DNA of 12,280 nt. Origin: an uncultured Cytophagaceae bacterium (GTDB lineage Bacteria > Bacteroidota > Bacteroidia > Cytophagales > Spirosomataceae). Under the pieces are notes generated by a model. The model was not told the origin of the DNA, ran no database searches, and was given only the letters and a program-made list of their open reading frames with translations. Location of the stretch: positions 1 through 12,280 of the forward strand of contig CAJCBY010000059.1 in assembly GCA_903960725.1 (NCBI GenBank), in the 5' to 3' direction. Positions 1-7,770 of this stretch are shown here, one piece after another. Made by a program: the position numbers and the translations under genes. The first letter of the stretch is position 1, and each line of letters opens with the position of its first letter.

Positions 1-330
1 CGAAGACCATTAGCTGATGTCGAGGCGATGCAAACTATGTTTGATTTTGGAAATGTCTATATAGGGGCCTATGATGGCGAAAAATTAGTAGGCTTAGCGC
101 GTGTTATGACAGATTTCGTATTCACCAGTTATGTTTCCGATTTAGCCGTGGATGAAAATTACCAACACCAAGGTCTAGGAAAGCAACTATTAATTGAGGC
201 AAAAAACTACCTTCCTAGAGCTAAATTAATTCTTCTGGCTGCGCCCGCCGCAGAGGGATATTACCCTAAAATAGGGATGCAAAAACACGAACATTGTTAC
301 TACGTAAACAGTGTTGAAGAACTAAATTAG
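1..330 (+). CDS. GNAT family N-acetyltransferase (5'-truncated by window edge)
   Basis: The reading frame is open from base 1 to a TAG at 328-330, so the gene begins outside the window. The first in-frame ATG, at 28, is unlikely to be the start, because the nine codons before it (RRPLADVEA) continue a typical GNAT N-terminal region. The visible 109 residues contain a strand with GAYDGEKLVGLARV, then SDLAVDENYQHQGLGKQLL, which is the acetyl-CoA-binding motif A (Q-x-x-G-x-G), and a C-terminal part with EGYYPKIGM, the usual last strands. The family transfers the acetyl group of acetyl-CoA to an amine, and the enzyme is expected to be cytoplasmic. The substrate cannot be told. No neighbour suggests a role, and the inverted repeats after it probably separate it from the transporter operon. 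The family call is secure; the specific function is unknown. Confidence 0.88.
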   Translation, partial: RRPLADVEAMQTMFDFGNVYIGAYDGEKLVGLARVMTDFVFTSYVSDLAVDENYQHQGLGKQLLIEAKNYLPRAKLILLAAPAAEGYYPKIGMQKHEHCYYVNSVEELN

Positions 331-351
331 TTACTGCTTTTCTTTGATTTT

Positions 352-363
352 ACAATATATTGT
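352..363. repeat. 12-bp perfect palindrome (ACAATATATTGT) followed by T7
   Basis: ACAATATATTGT reads the same on both strands. It lies 22 bases after the acetyltransferase stop and is followed, after GC, by seven T (366-372). It may be a weak terminator of the acetyltransferase gene, though the stem would be only A/T-rich pairs, or a dimeric regulator site upstream of the transporter operon. The symmetry is seen directly; either role is inference. Confidence 0.45.
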
Positions 364-383
364 GCTTTTTTTCGGGTTGAAAA

Positions 384-399
384 CCAAATAACTATTTGG
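384..399. repeat. Inverted repeat CCAAATA-AC-TATTTGG upstream of the SusC gene
   Basis: A perfect 7-bp inverted repeat with a 2-base spacer lies about 65 bases before the SusC start codon. The short spacer is poor for an RNA hairpin loop but good for a dimeric DNA-binding protein, so an operator is the better guess. No convincing TTG/TAnnTTTG promoter pair was found between 331 and 464. The nearest weak candidate is TTG at 396-398 with TATTCTAT at 421-428. The rest of this 134-base intergenic region is A/T-rich without further clear structure. Confidence 0.4.
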
Positions 400-464
400 C
401 AATCAACAAAAGAACAAATTTATTCTATCATTTTTAACCCCAATTTTTGAAAAATTCATCGCTT

Positions 465-3400
465 ATGAAAACAAAAATTACTAGCCTCTTAACACTGTTT
501 TTAGTGTTAATTATGCAGGTATCGTTCGCCCAGAAAGCAACGAAAACTGTAACAGGTACGGTAGTAGATGAAAACAGCCAACCTTTAGTGGGCGCATCTG
601 TCATCGTTAATGGAACAAAAACGGGAACAAACACAGACAAGTCTGGTAAGTTCTCCATTGCGGCCGCTGATGGCCAAAGCTTAACATTCAGCTTCGTAGG
701 TTACAACAAATCTACTGTAGCTGTAACAAGTGCCACTTCATCTGTTCAAGTAGCCTTAACATCTGACAATACGTTAGATGAAGTAATCGTGACTTCTTAT
801 AGTACTTCTACTAAGCAATCCTTTACAGGTACAGCGAAAGTTGTAGATGCAAAAAACATCGAGCGTAAAAACTTCTCAAACATCTCAAAGGGATTAGCGG
901 GTGAAGCAGCCGGTGTAACTGTCATCAACTCTTCAGGACAACCAGGTACTTCTGCAGCCATTCGTATTCGTGGTATCGGTACGGTTAATGGTAGCCGTGG
1001 CCCACTTTATGTATTAGATGGTGTGCCTTTTGAAGGAAACATTAACGCGATTAACCCAGGTGACATCGAAAATACAACAATCTTGAAAGATGCGGCGGCA
1101 ACAGCCATCTACGGTTCTCGTGGAGCGAATGGTGTCGTGGTAATAAACACCAAGAAAGGTAGTAAAACAGGAGAAGCTGTGATTGAATTAGAATTAAAGT
1201 CTGGTCAAAACATGAGCTTATTACCTCGCTACAGTACAATTCGTAACCCAGAGCAATACATCGGATTAACTTGGGAAGGTTGGTATAACAGAGGTGTTGC
1301 ATTAAGTAATGCCAATCCAACTGCTTATGCAAACACAAACTTGTTTGCGAACATGCCTAACTATAATATGTGGACTGTTCCTGCAGCTCAATTAATTGAC
1401 CCTGCAACAAGACAAGTAGTTCCTGGTACACCTCGTCGTTATAACCCTGAGAATTGGGCTGATTTCGCATTCCAAAACTCGAATCGTAATGAAGCAAACT
1501 TGAAAATCAGCGGTGGCAATAACAAAACACGCTATTTTGCTTCTTATGGTGCATTAGAAGATGTTGGTTACTCTGTAAACACAGATTACAAGCGTTATTC
1601 AACTCGTTTGAACTTAACGCACAATCCAAAATCTTGGTTAAATTCAACTACGAACATAGGTTATTCATATGGCGTTACAAACAACCCTGGCCAGTCGTCT
1701 GACTCAGGTTCTGTATTCTGGTTTGTAGATAACTTGCCTCCCATTTATCCTTTATTTTTACATGACAATACAACATCACAATATGTACGCGATCCTTATT
1801 ACAATGGATATCAGTATGATTATGGTGTAGGTCGTGGTTTTGGTGCATTAACGAACTCTATTGCAGACGCTAATTTAGGAATCCGTAATACGAAAGCACA
1901 TGATATCAATGCGGCTACCTCATTGAATATTCAAATTACGCCAGGCTTATCATTAGAGAACAAATTAGGTTTGCAGTATTCTAATTCTTCTTTGGATTAC
2001 CAAAACAACCCATTCTATGGCCCTAATGCTGGTCAAGGAGGTTATATCTACAAGCAGAAGACAGAAAACTTAAACTACAACTTGTTAAACTTATTACGTT
2101 ACAAGAAGTCGTTTGACTTAAATAATTTTGAGGCATTTGTTGCGCATGAAAGTTATGCAACAGAGACTAAATTTATGTGGGCGTCGATGTACAAGTTAGT
2201 AATGCCGGATGGCGTTGAATTTAACAATGCAGTTATTTCAAATCCTCCACAATCCTACTTGAACAACTACACATTAGAGTCTTATTTTGGACAATTGAAC
2301 TACGATTACGATGGTAAATATTTCCTTTCTGCTACGGTAAGACGTGATGGATCATCTCGTTTCTTGAAAAACAAATGGGGTAATTTCGGATCAGTAGGTG
2401 CTGCATGGTTAGTGTCAAAAGAGGCATTTATGGATAATGTCCCTTTAGTTAAGGACTTAAAGTTAAAGGCTTCTTATGGTTTAATTGGAGAGCAAGGTGG
2501 TATCGGTCTTTATCCTGGATATGACTTATTCCAAGTACAAAACTTGAACTCTAATATCTCATTATCTTTCGTATCTAAGGGTAATCCAGATTTAACGTGG
2601 GAGGTTTCAAAGCAAATGCAAGTAGGAACTGAATTCAAATTAGGCAAGTACTTGGATGTTGCTATTGATTACTACACAAAATTAACAGATAACTTAATCT
2701 TTGATCGCCGTGTAGGACCATCAGTAGGTTATGCTTCTCTACGTGTAAATGATGGTGCTCTTCGTAATGCGGGTCTTGAATTTGATATTACTGCACACTT
2801 ATTACAATCAAAGAATAACTACTTAGATTTTACGATCAATGGTGAAATGATTGAGAACAGAATGCTACGTTTACCAATCGACCCTGCCACAGGGAAAGAG
2901 AAGATTATCGATATCGATGGCATTTATGGAAGAGCCGTAGGTCGTTCAATCTTCGATTTCTATACTCGTGAATATGCCGGTGTTAATCCAGAAACAGGTG
3001 TTTCAGAGTGGAACGTATATTGGGTAGATTCAAATGGTGATAATATCCGTCAAGCAGCGGAAAATATCAAATCTATGGCTGATTTCGAAGCAACTGCAAC
3101 CGCTGAGACATTGAAAACCATTAAAGTTTCGCGTACCGGAGCTTATGCAGATGCTACTACGAAATTTATTGACAAATCCCCTTTCCCTAAAGTAAGAGGA
3201 GCATTTAGCTTAAATGGTGGATTAGGTAACTTTGACATTAGCGCACAATTCTTATACAGCTTAGGTGGCTATGCTTATGATGGTGCTTACGCTGGTTTAA
3301 TGAACTCAGGTGGAGCTGCCGGTGGAAATAACTACCATACGGATATCTTAGCAAGATGGACGCAAAAAGGTCAATCAACTGATGTCCCACGTTTATCAGC

Positions 3401-3677
3401 TGGTCAGGACGCTAACGTAAATTCAGCTTCGACTCGATTCATTACAAAATCGGATTTCTTAGCGTTGAATAATATCCAAATAGGGTACAAGGTTCCTAGT
3501 AAGTTCTTTAACAATAGCCCTATTTCAGGTGTTTATTTATGGGTATCTGGAGATAATTTATTCTTAGCCTCAGCTAGAAATGGTTTTAACCCAAGTTCTG
3601 CTGAAACTGGAGGCTCTGATACGTATCGTTATTCTCCTTTGTCTACAATCACAGCAGGCTTACGCGTTAAGTTTTAA
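465..3677 (+). CDS. SusC/RagA family TonB-linked outer membrane transporter
   Basis: This 1070-residue protein is an outer-membrane beta-barrel that imports a ligand captured by its SusD partner, powered by TonB-ExbBD. The order is: signal peptide (residues 1-22, ending SFAQ); carboxypeptidase-regulatory-like domain (about 27-100); TonB-box-like LDEVIVTS (104-111); plug domain (about 115-235) with the SusC signature from PLYVLDGVPF (180-189) to GANGVVVINTKKG (220-232); then a long barrel ending in phenylalanine (GLRVKF), as outer-membrane proteins usually do. The length is normal for the family. The start was set at ATG 465 because the signal peptide begins there; an in-frame TTG at 447 would only add six residues before it. 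The SusD gene follows after 21 bases, so the two form an operon. There is no adjacent sigma/anti-sigma pair, hybrid two-component regulator or glycoside hydrolase, so the substrate (glycan, peptide or other) is undetermined. Confidence 0.95.
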   Translation: MKTKITSLLTLFLVLIMQVSFAQKATKTVTGTVVDENSQPLVGASVIVNGTKTGTNTDKSGKFSIAAADGQSLTFSFVGYNKSTVAVTSATSSVQVALTSDNTLDEVIVTSYSTSTKQSFTGTAKVVDAKNIERKNFSNISKGLAGEAAGVTVINSSGQPGTSAAIRIRGIGTVNGSRGPLYVLDGVPFEGNINAINPGDIENTTILKDAAATAIYGSRGANGVVVINTKKGSKTGEAVIELELKSGQNMSLLPRYSTIRNPEQYIGLTWEGWYNRGVALSNANPTAYANTNLFANMPNYNMWTVPAAQLIDPATRQVVPGTPRRYNPENWADFAFQNSNRNEANLKISGGNNKTRYFASYGALEDVGYSVNTDYKRYSTRLNLTHNPKSWLNSTTNIGYSYGVTNNPGQSSDSGSVFWFVDNLPPIYPLFLHDNTTSQYVRDPYYNGYQYDYGVGRGFGALTNSIADANLGIRNTKAHDINAATSLNIQITPGLSLENKLGLQYSNSSLDYQNNPFYGPNAGQGGYIYKQKTENLNYNLLNLLRYKKSFDLNNFEAFVAHESYATETKFMWASMYKLVMPDGVEFNNAVISNPPQSYLNNYTLESYFGQLNYDYDGKYFLSATVRRDGSSRFLKNKWGNFGSVGAAWLVSKEAFMDNVPLVKDLKLKASYGLIGEQGGIGLYPGYDLFQVQNLNSNISLSFVSKGNPDLTWEVSKQMQVGTEFKLGKYLDVAIDYYTKLTDNLIFDRRVGPSVGYASLRVNDGALRNAGLEFDITAHLLQSKNNYLDFTINGEMIENRMLRLPIDPATGKEKIIDIDGIYGRAVGRSIFDFYTREYAGVNPETGVSEWNVYWVDSNGDNIRQAAENIKSMADFEATATAETLKTIKVSRTGAYADATTKFIDKSPFPKVRGAFSLNGGLGNFDISAQFLYSLGGYAYDGAYAGLMNSGGAAGGNNYHTDILARWTQKGQSTDVPRLSAGQDANVNSASTRFITKSDFLALNNIQIGYKVPSKFFNNSPISGVYLWVSGDNLFLASARNGFNPSSAETGGSDTYRYSPLSTITAGLRVKF

Positions 3678-3698
3678 TTTTTTAAACGAAATAGAAAG

Positions 3699-5153
3699 AT
3701 GAAAACAGTATATAAATTTTTATTTGCGGCTGTCCTAATGGGAACAGTTAGTTGTAAAGAAGAATTTTTGCAGACGGAACCTACCGAATTGATTTCAGCG
3801 AATCAAATCGCAGAAGCGTCAGCACTAAATCCTGGTTTACAATCTGCGAACGTAGCAGGTATTTATGCAACGATGTATGGCGCGGGAACGGGCGGTACAA
3901 CTGGTCACGATGACTTTGGTCATAAATCATACGATATGTATGGTGACTTATTATCTGGTGACATGGCTTTAACTTCGGTTATCTATGGCTGGTTCAGAAC
4001 AATTACAGAATTTCAAACTACGGTAGATTATACTTTCCAAGATAACTACCAAGTATGGCGTTTCTACTACCGCCTTATCTTCGCTGCTAATACAGTAATC
4101 GATGGTTTAGGTGGTAGCAATGCTATTCCGGCAACGGCAGCAGGTCGTTGGTATATGGGTCAAGCAAAAGCAATGCGTGCCTTCTCTTATTTTTACTTAG
4201 CTCAGTATTTCCAAAACGAATACAACCCAGCTGAGAAGATTTTACCATTATACACAAACACAAAAGATCCTAACTTGCCTAAGAGTACAGCGGCGGATGT
4301 ATATGCGTTAATGGTGAAAGATTTAACAGACGCGCAATCGTTATTATCTGATTTTTCTCGTTCGAACAAATCTGAAGTAAACGCTTCGGTAGCATCAGGT
4401 ATGTTAGCGTATGTTCACGGTGCGATGGGTAATAACGCAGCGATGAAATCGGTAACAGCTGACGTTATCTCAAAAGGTGGCTTTAAAATCATGACAGCGG
4501 CTGAAGCAACGGGTGGTTTTAATTCCTTAGCAACTAGCCAATGGATGTGGGGTGTAGATATCACGGTAGATTCTAAGTTGAACTTGATCTCTTGGTGGGG
4601 ACAAATGGACCTTTACACCTATTCTTACGCTTGGGCGGGAGATATCAAGGGTATGGACAAAGGTTTGTATGACTTAATCCCAGCTAATGACATCAGAAAA
4701 GCTCAATTCTCTTCAGCTAATAAATTAGCTCCTATCGGTAAGTTCTACCACCCGAACAAAGTAATCGGTGGTCAAAGAACAATCGACGCAGATTATATCT
4801 ACATGCGTGTGGAAGAGATGTACTTGCTAAATGCAGAAGCTTGTGCTAAAACAGGGGACGAAGCAGGTGCAAGAAAGTCTTTAAAAGCAATCATGGCGCT
4901 ACGTGTTCCTGATGCATCTTATATCGATGCATTAACAGGTAAAGCGTTACAAGATGAGATTTACTTACAGACTCGTATTGAGATGTGGGGTGAAGGAAAG
5001 ACGTACTTAGCATTAAAGAGAAATAAGGCAACTACGAACCGTGGATCAAACCACTTGAAGTTTGTAGGTACTCCTGTTCCTCACAACGACACACGTTTAA
5101 CTTTCAAGATTCCTATCGAAGAAGTTCAAAACAACCCGAACTTGAATAAGTAA
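3699..5153 (+). CDS. SusD/RagB family outer-membrane surface lipoprotein
   Basis: This 484-residue lipoprotein acts as the lid and ligand-binding subunit on the SusC barrel, at the cell surface. The signal peptide ends in a lipobox with Cys19 (GTVSC-KEE); the acidic residues after the Cys fit the surface-export preference known for Bacteroidota lipoproteins. The SusD core is seen in GQAKAMRAFSYFYLAQYFQ (155-172), the TPR-like helix YMRVEEMYLLNAEACAKTGD (368-387), RIEMWGEGKTYLALKR (426-441), and the classic C-terminal motif RLTFKIPIEEVQNNPNL (466-482). It starts 21 bases after the SusC stop, with an A-rich leader and no strong Shine-Dalgarno sequence. The strong terminator follows directly, so the operon has only these two genes. 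Aromatic residues around 280-315 (QWMWG, SWWGQMDLYTYSYAW) could contribute to ligand contact, but that is inference. The ligand cannot be named. Confidence 0.95.
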   Translation: MKTVYKFLFAAVLMGTVSCKEEFLQTEPTELISANQIAEASALNPGLQSANVAGIYATMYGAGTGGTTGHDDFGHKSYDMYGDLLSGDMALTSVIYGWFRTITEFQTTVDYTFQDNYQVWRFYYRLIFAANTVIDGLGGSNAIPATAAGRWYMGQAKAMRAFSYFYLAQYFQNEYNPAEKILPLYTNTKDPNLPKSTAADVYALMVKDLTDAQSLLSDFSRSNKSEVNASVASGMLAYVHGAMGNNAAMKSVTADVISKGGFKIMTAAEATGGFNSLATSQWMWGVDITVDSKLNLISWWGQMDLYTYSYAWAGDIKGMDKGLYDLIPANDIRKAQFSSANKLAPIGKFYHPNKVIGGQRTIDADYIYMRVEEMYLLNAEACAKTGDEAGARKSLKAIMALRVPDASYIDALTGKALQDEIYLQTRIEMWGEGKTYLALKRNKATTNRGSNHLKFVGTPVPHNDTRLTFKIPIEEVQNNPNLNK

Positions 5154-5166
5154 TCAAGTTTAAACT

Positions 5167-5203
5167 AAAAAGCCGCTCCTTCTTACGAGGGAGCGGCTTT
5201 TTT
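5167..5203. terminator. Bidirectional intrinsic terminator between SusD and M28 genes
   Basis: GCCGCTCC (5172-5179) pairs with GGAGCGGC (5190-5197), and three more pairs (TTC with GAG, one of them G-T) close around a TTAC tetraloop. Five A precede the stem and six T follow it, so it terminates in both directions. It lies 13 bases after the SusD stop and 13 bases beyond the stop of the converging M28 gene, ending both units. Confidence 0.93.
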
Positions 5204-5216
5204 ATTTACGTTTCTT

Positions 5217-6482
5217 TTATTTAAGCTTGGTCGTATCTACGCGGCTAGGCGTATCTTGTCCAGATATAATGCTGGTCGCACTCGTCGCGATTGCCTTGAT
5301 GATTTCAGTCATATTGTCTAAGTCCAAAGTCTGTACCTCATCACTCGCCTTATGGTAGTTAGGTTCACTGTCCATCTTAGATGTTGAAATGGTGTGTGCA
5401 GGAACGCCTAATTCTGCTAAAGTGGCATTGTCAGAGCGGTAGAATAAATTCTGTTCTGGGTAGGGATCTGGATAAAACGTGAACTGAGAACCTACTAAAT
5501 TCTTCTTCAGAATTTCACCCATCGATGACTTCTCATAACCGGTGATGTAAGCACTATTTTTACCCCATTTACTTTCTGTACCGATCATCTCTAAATTGAA
5601 CATCGCCATCACCTGATCAGGGTTAAATTGCTTCGAAAAATAGGAGCTGCCATGCCCTCCACTCTCCTCAGCCGTAAACGCAGCAAAGATTAACGTACGT
5701 TCATTATTGCGCATTTTCGCATAGTATTTTGCCAGCATCATGACAGCCGTTGTGCCCGCCGCATCATCATTCGCGCCATTATAAATAGAATCCCCTTGTA
5801 CGGGTTTTCCTATGCCTAAATGGTCATAATGACCAGAGAAAATCACGTATTCGTTCGGGCGGCTTTTGCCAGGTAAAATCCCTACTACGTTCGATAATTC
5901 CAGGCGATCTACTTGTAGCCTTGCATTGATTTTAAAGGTAGAGGGAACAGCATTCGCTACGACAAAAACGATGTTCGCCTGACTTTCTCTCAACGGTCCT
6001 CTACCAGAAAGGCGCGGGATAAATTTTGCGAAACTCTCATGCAAAAAGGCAATCGTTGGTTTAGTCGCATTCATGATGCGGTAGGCGATTTGGCCAAAAT
6101 TCTCTCCTTCCTTCACACTCACCACTTCATACCCTGATTTTTCGTCGATTTGAATGGACGACTCTTTCGAGATAATAGCTATTTGTTTTGCCTCAATCGG
6201 CTTCTCATCCGCGCTCCCTGAAGCTGACTTTAACGCAGATTTGAACATGGGAAAGGTCTGTAAATAGCTGCCCTTTGTTTTCTGCAAGCCCACCTTTTCG
6301 AATTCTGCAGCGATGAAATTCGCTGCCTTCTCTATACCCGGCGTAAAGGGTTTTCTGCCCGCTAGCTCGTTAGAAGCTAAATAAGTCTCGATACGCTCCG
6401 TTTCTGTTAGCGTGATGATTTTGTCAATTTTCTGCGCTTGAGCGAAGAAGGGCAGAGATAGAAGTAGTAAGATTTTTTTCAT
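5217..6482 (-). CDS. Secreted M28 family zinc peptidase
   Basis: This 421-residue protein has a short signal peptide (residues 1-16, PFFAQA) and no lipobox Cys, so it is exported to the periplasm or beyond. The M28 co-catalytic two-zinc site is complete: SGHYDHLG (His218, Asp220), GANDDAAG (bridging Asp239), AEESGGHGS (Glu272 as general base, Glu273 as ligand), NLEMIG (Glu298) and PNYHKASDE (His377). Glu298 stands where many M28 enzymes have Asp; Glu is known as a ligand in relatives such as glutaminyl cyclases. Residues about 95-195 are an insertion between the N-terminal helices and the catalytic core, possibly a PA-like domain. The family includes aminopeptidases and some carboxypeptidases, so exact specificity is open. 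The gene follows the cytochrome c peroxidase gene by 35 bases, probably in the same operon, and ends at the bidirectional terminator. Confidence 0.92.
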   Translation of the reverse strand: MKKILLLLSLPFFAQAQKIDKIITLTETERIETYLASNELAGRKPFTPGIEKAANFIAAEFEKVGLQKTKGSYLQTFPMFKSALKSASGSADEKPIEAKQIAIISKESSIQIDEKSGYEVVSVKEGENFGQIAYRIMNATKPTIAFLHESFAKFIPRLSGRGPLRESQANIVFVVANAVPSTFKINARLQVDRLELSNVVGILPGKSRPNEYVIFSGHYDHLGIGKPVQGDSIYNGANDDAAGTTAVMMLAKYYAKMRNNERTLIFAAFTAEESGGHGSSYFSKQFNPDQVMAMFNLEMIGTESKWGKNSAYITGYEKSSMGEILKKNLVGSQFTFYPDPYPEQNLFYRSDNATLAELGVPAHTISTSKMDSEPNYHKASDEVQTLDLDNMTEIIKAIATSATSIISGQDTPSRVDTTKLK

Positions 6483-6517
6483 CGGATATTTTTATTCCGA
6501 CAATATTACGTAATTAT

Positions 6518-7687
6518 TTAGAGAAAAGGATTCCCCCATTTTTTGTTCGTATAAACATCCTTGCCAGTCAAAGTTCGCAGAAAGGCGACCATGGCATTGA
6601 TCTCATCAGGTGTCATTTGCAGATTTTGGCCTATATTATTAGGTCTTAAACGCGGATCTAAATTCGTATTTCTTGCCGGATTAGCAATCGAATTGTAATG
6701 AGCTAATACCTGTCGAATATTCATCGGTACAGCCGTATGCATAAAAGGGCTATTCGCCACTCCGGCCGCATTTAAAATATCCCGTAAAGAGGGCGAACGC
6801 GTATTATTGAGATCAATTTGAGCACTTCCGATTACTCCGATAAATCCATTGTTTCTAGAATTAGGATCTATGTCAAATTCAGGTGCCCGGTGACAACCTT
6901 GGCATCCAAACCCTCCTCCTATTCGCTCACTCGCCGCATTAAAAACGGGAGGTGCTAAAAAAAGATTCTTCCCAGCATTTTCTTGGGCGGTAAAATTAGG
7001 GAACGGCGCGCCATCATTAGGAGCTTGAGCGCGGCCCACATCGTATTTCGAATCAAACGATTGAATACTTCTGATAAATTGAGCTAAAGCGGTCTGCATT
7101 CTAGCCTCTGTGATGTTACCGTCTCCAAAAGCCATCGTAAACAATTCCTTATAATAGCCTAGGCCATTCAATTTCGTTAGCAAGGAGCTCATGTTTCCGC
7201 GCCCGGTTTGGCCACTAAAACCCATCTCTAAATGATCTTGTATAGGAATCGTAACCTGCGCCTCTAAGTTTGCTGCACGCTCATCCCAAAAAAACTTCGC
7301 CTCCTGAGCATAGCGCGCATTAATTAAACGCATAGAATGCCTAATCGTGCGCCCATTCTCCACGCCTAAACTAGCCGTCGCGGTATCCCCAAAAGCAAAT
7401 TCCTGCTTGTGGCAACTAGCACAGGAAACGGTATTATTGAAGCTTAAATTTTTATCATAAAATAGCACACGACCAAGTGTAGCCGTTTTATCCGTAATCG
7501 AATTTGCCGCGGTGTTATCCTTATTCACATAGGCAGGTTTGCCCTGTGCAGCGTAATTATCTAACGATGCGGGGTTGATGGATAAAACTTTCTGAATCTC
7601 AACATAGGAGTCTGAAGTGACGGTTTCTAAGCTGTCTTTACAACTGACGAATAGAACAACAGATAGAACTAGTATATAAATGCGCAT
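6518..7687 (-). CDS. Di-haem cytochrome c peroxidase (MauG/CcpA family) lipoprotein
   Basis: This 389-residue envelope protein has a lipoprotein signal peptide with Cys16 (LFVSC-KDS) and two covalent haem motifs: CASCH (89-93) and CGxCH-like CQGCH (262-266). The first follows LGRVLFYDKNLSFNNTVSC, the usual entry to the N-terminal haem domain. Other family marks are FFWDERAANLEAQ (132-144), TRSPSLRD (296-303) and SPFMHTAV (313-320), in which Met316 fits the sixth ligand of the electron-transfer haem. Bacterial cytochrome c peroxidases reduce H2O2 to water using electrons from small cytochromes; MauG relatives instead oxidise protein side chains. The sequence alone does not decide between these. 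The WDER variant in place of the more usual WDGR is a small oddity. The gene is probably first in a unit with the M28 peptidase. Maturation needs the cytochrome c assembly system, which is not in this window. Confidence 0.93.
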   Translation of the reverse strand: MRIYILVLSVVLFVSCKDSLETVTSDSYVEIQKVLSINPASLDNYAAQGKPAYVNKDNTAANSITDKTATLGRVLFYDKNLSFNNTVSCASCHKQEFAFGDTATASLGVENGRTIRHSMRLINARYAQEAKFFWDERAANLEAQVTIPIQDHLEMGFSGQTGRGNMSSLLTKLNGLGYYKELFTMAFGDGNITEARMQTALAQFIRSIQSFDSKYDVGRAQAPNDGAPFPNFTAQENAGKNLFLAPPVFNAASERIGGGFGCQGCHRAPEFDIDPNSRNNGFIGVIGSAQIDLNNTRSPSLRDILNAAGVANSPFMHTAVPMNIRQVLAHYNSIANPARNTNLDPRLRPNNIGQNLQMTPDEINAMVAFLRTLTGKDVYTNKKWGNPFL

Positions 7688-7706
7688 AATTAATGAAATT
7701 TTACCC

Positions 7707-7714
7707 TAAACGTA
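7707..7714 (-). promoter_or_regulatory. Possible -7 element (TACGTTTA) for the cytochrome c peroxidase unit
   Basis: On the minus strand TACGTTTA matches seven of the eight positions of the Bacteroidota -7 element TAnnTTTG, counting the two n. It lies 19 bases before the ATG. No clear TTG is found 19-21 bases further upstream, so the call rests on one element. The remainder of the 83-base gap (7688-7770) is A/T-rich and shows no strong terminator for the upstream gene. Confidence 0.25.
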
Positions 7715-7770
7715 AATCTACATAAATATTGTATTTCATACCGTAAAGTAGACGTTTTTAGAAAATTTAC

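Noticed and set aside
28..30. ATG at 28 as the start of the acetyltransferase
   Set aside because: The open frame continues to base 1 and its residues fit the GNAT N-terminal region; starting at 28 would remove the first strand and helix.
422..435. 14-base sequence ATTCTATCATTTTT shared with 10434-10447
   Set aside because: Both copies are in A/T-rich intergenic DNA with no shared flanks or context; a chance match is likely.
447..464. TTG at 447 as the start of the SusC gene
   Set aside because: It adds six residues (MKNSSL) before a complete signal peptide that begins at ATG 465.
1051..1338. Minus-strand open frame of 95 codons inside the SusC gene
   Set aside because: It lies wholly within the strongly supported SusC plug and early barrel region, and its protein has no recognisable motif.
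6505..6514. Palindrome ATTACGTAAT between the peroxidase and M28 genes
   Set aside because: Ten bases of A/T-rich symmetry are common by chance, and the site lies inside a probable operon.
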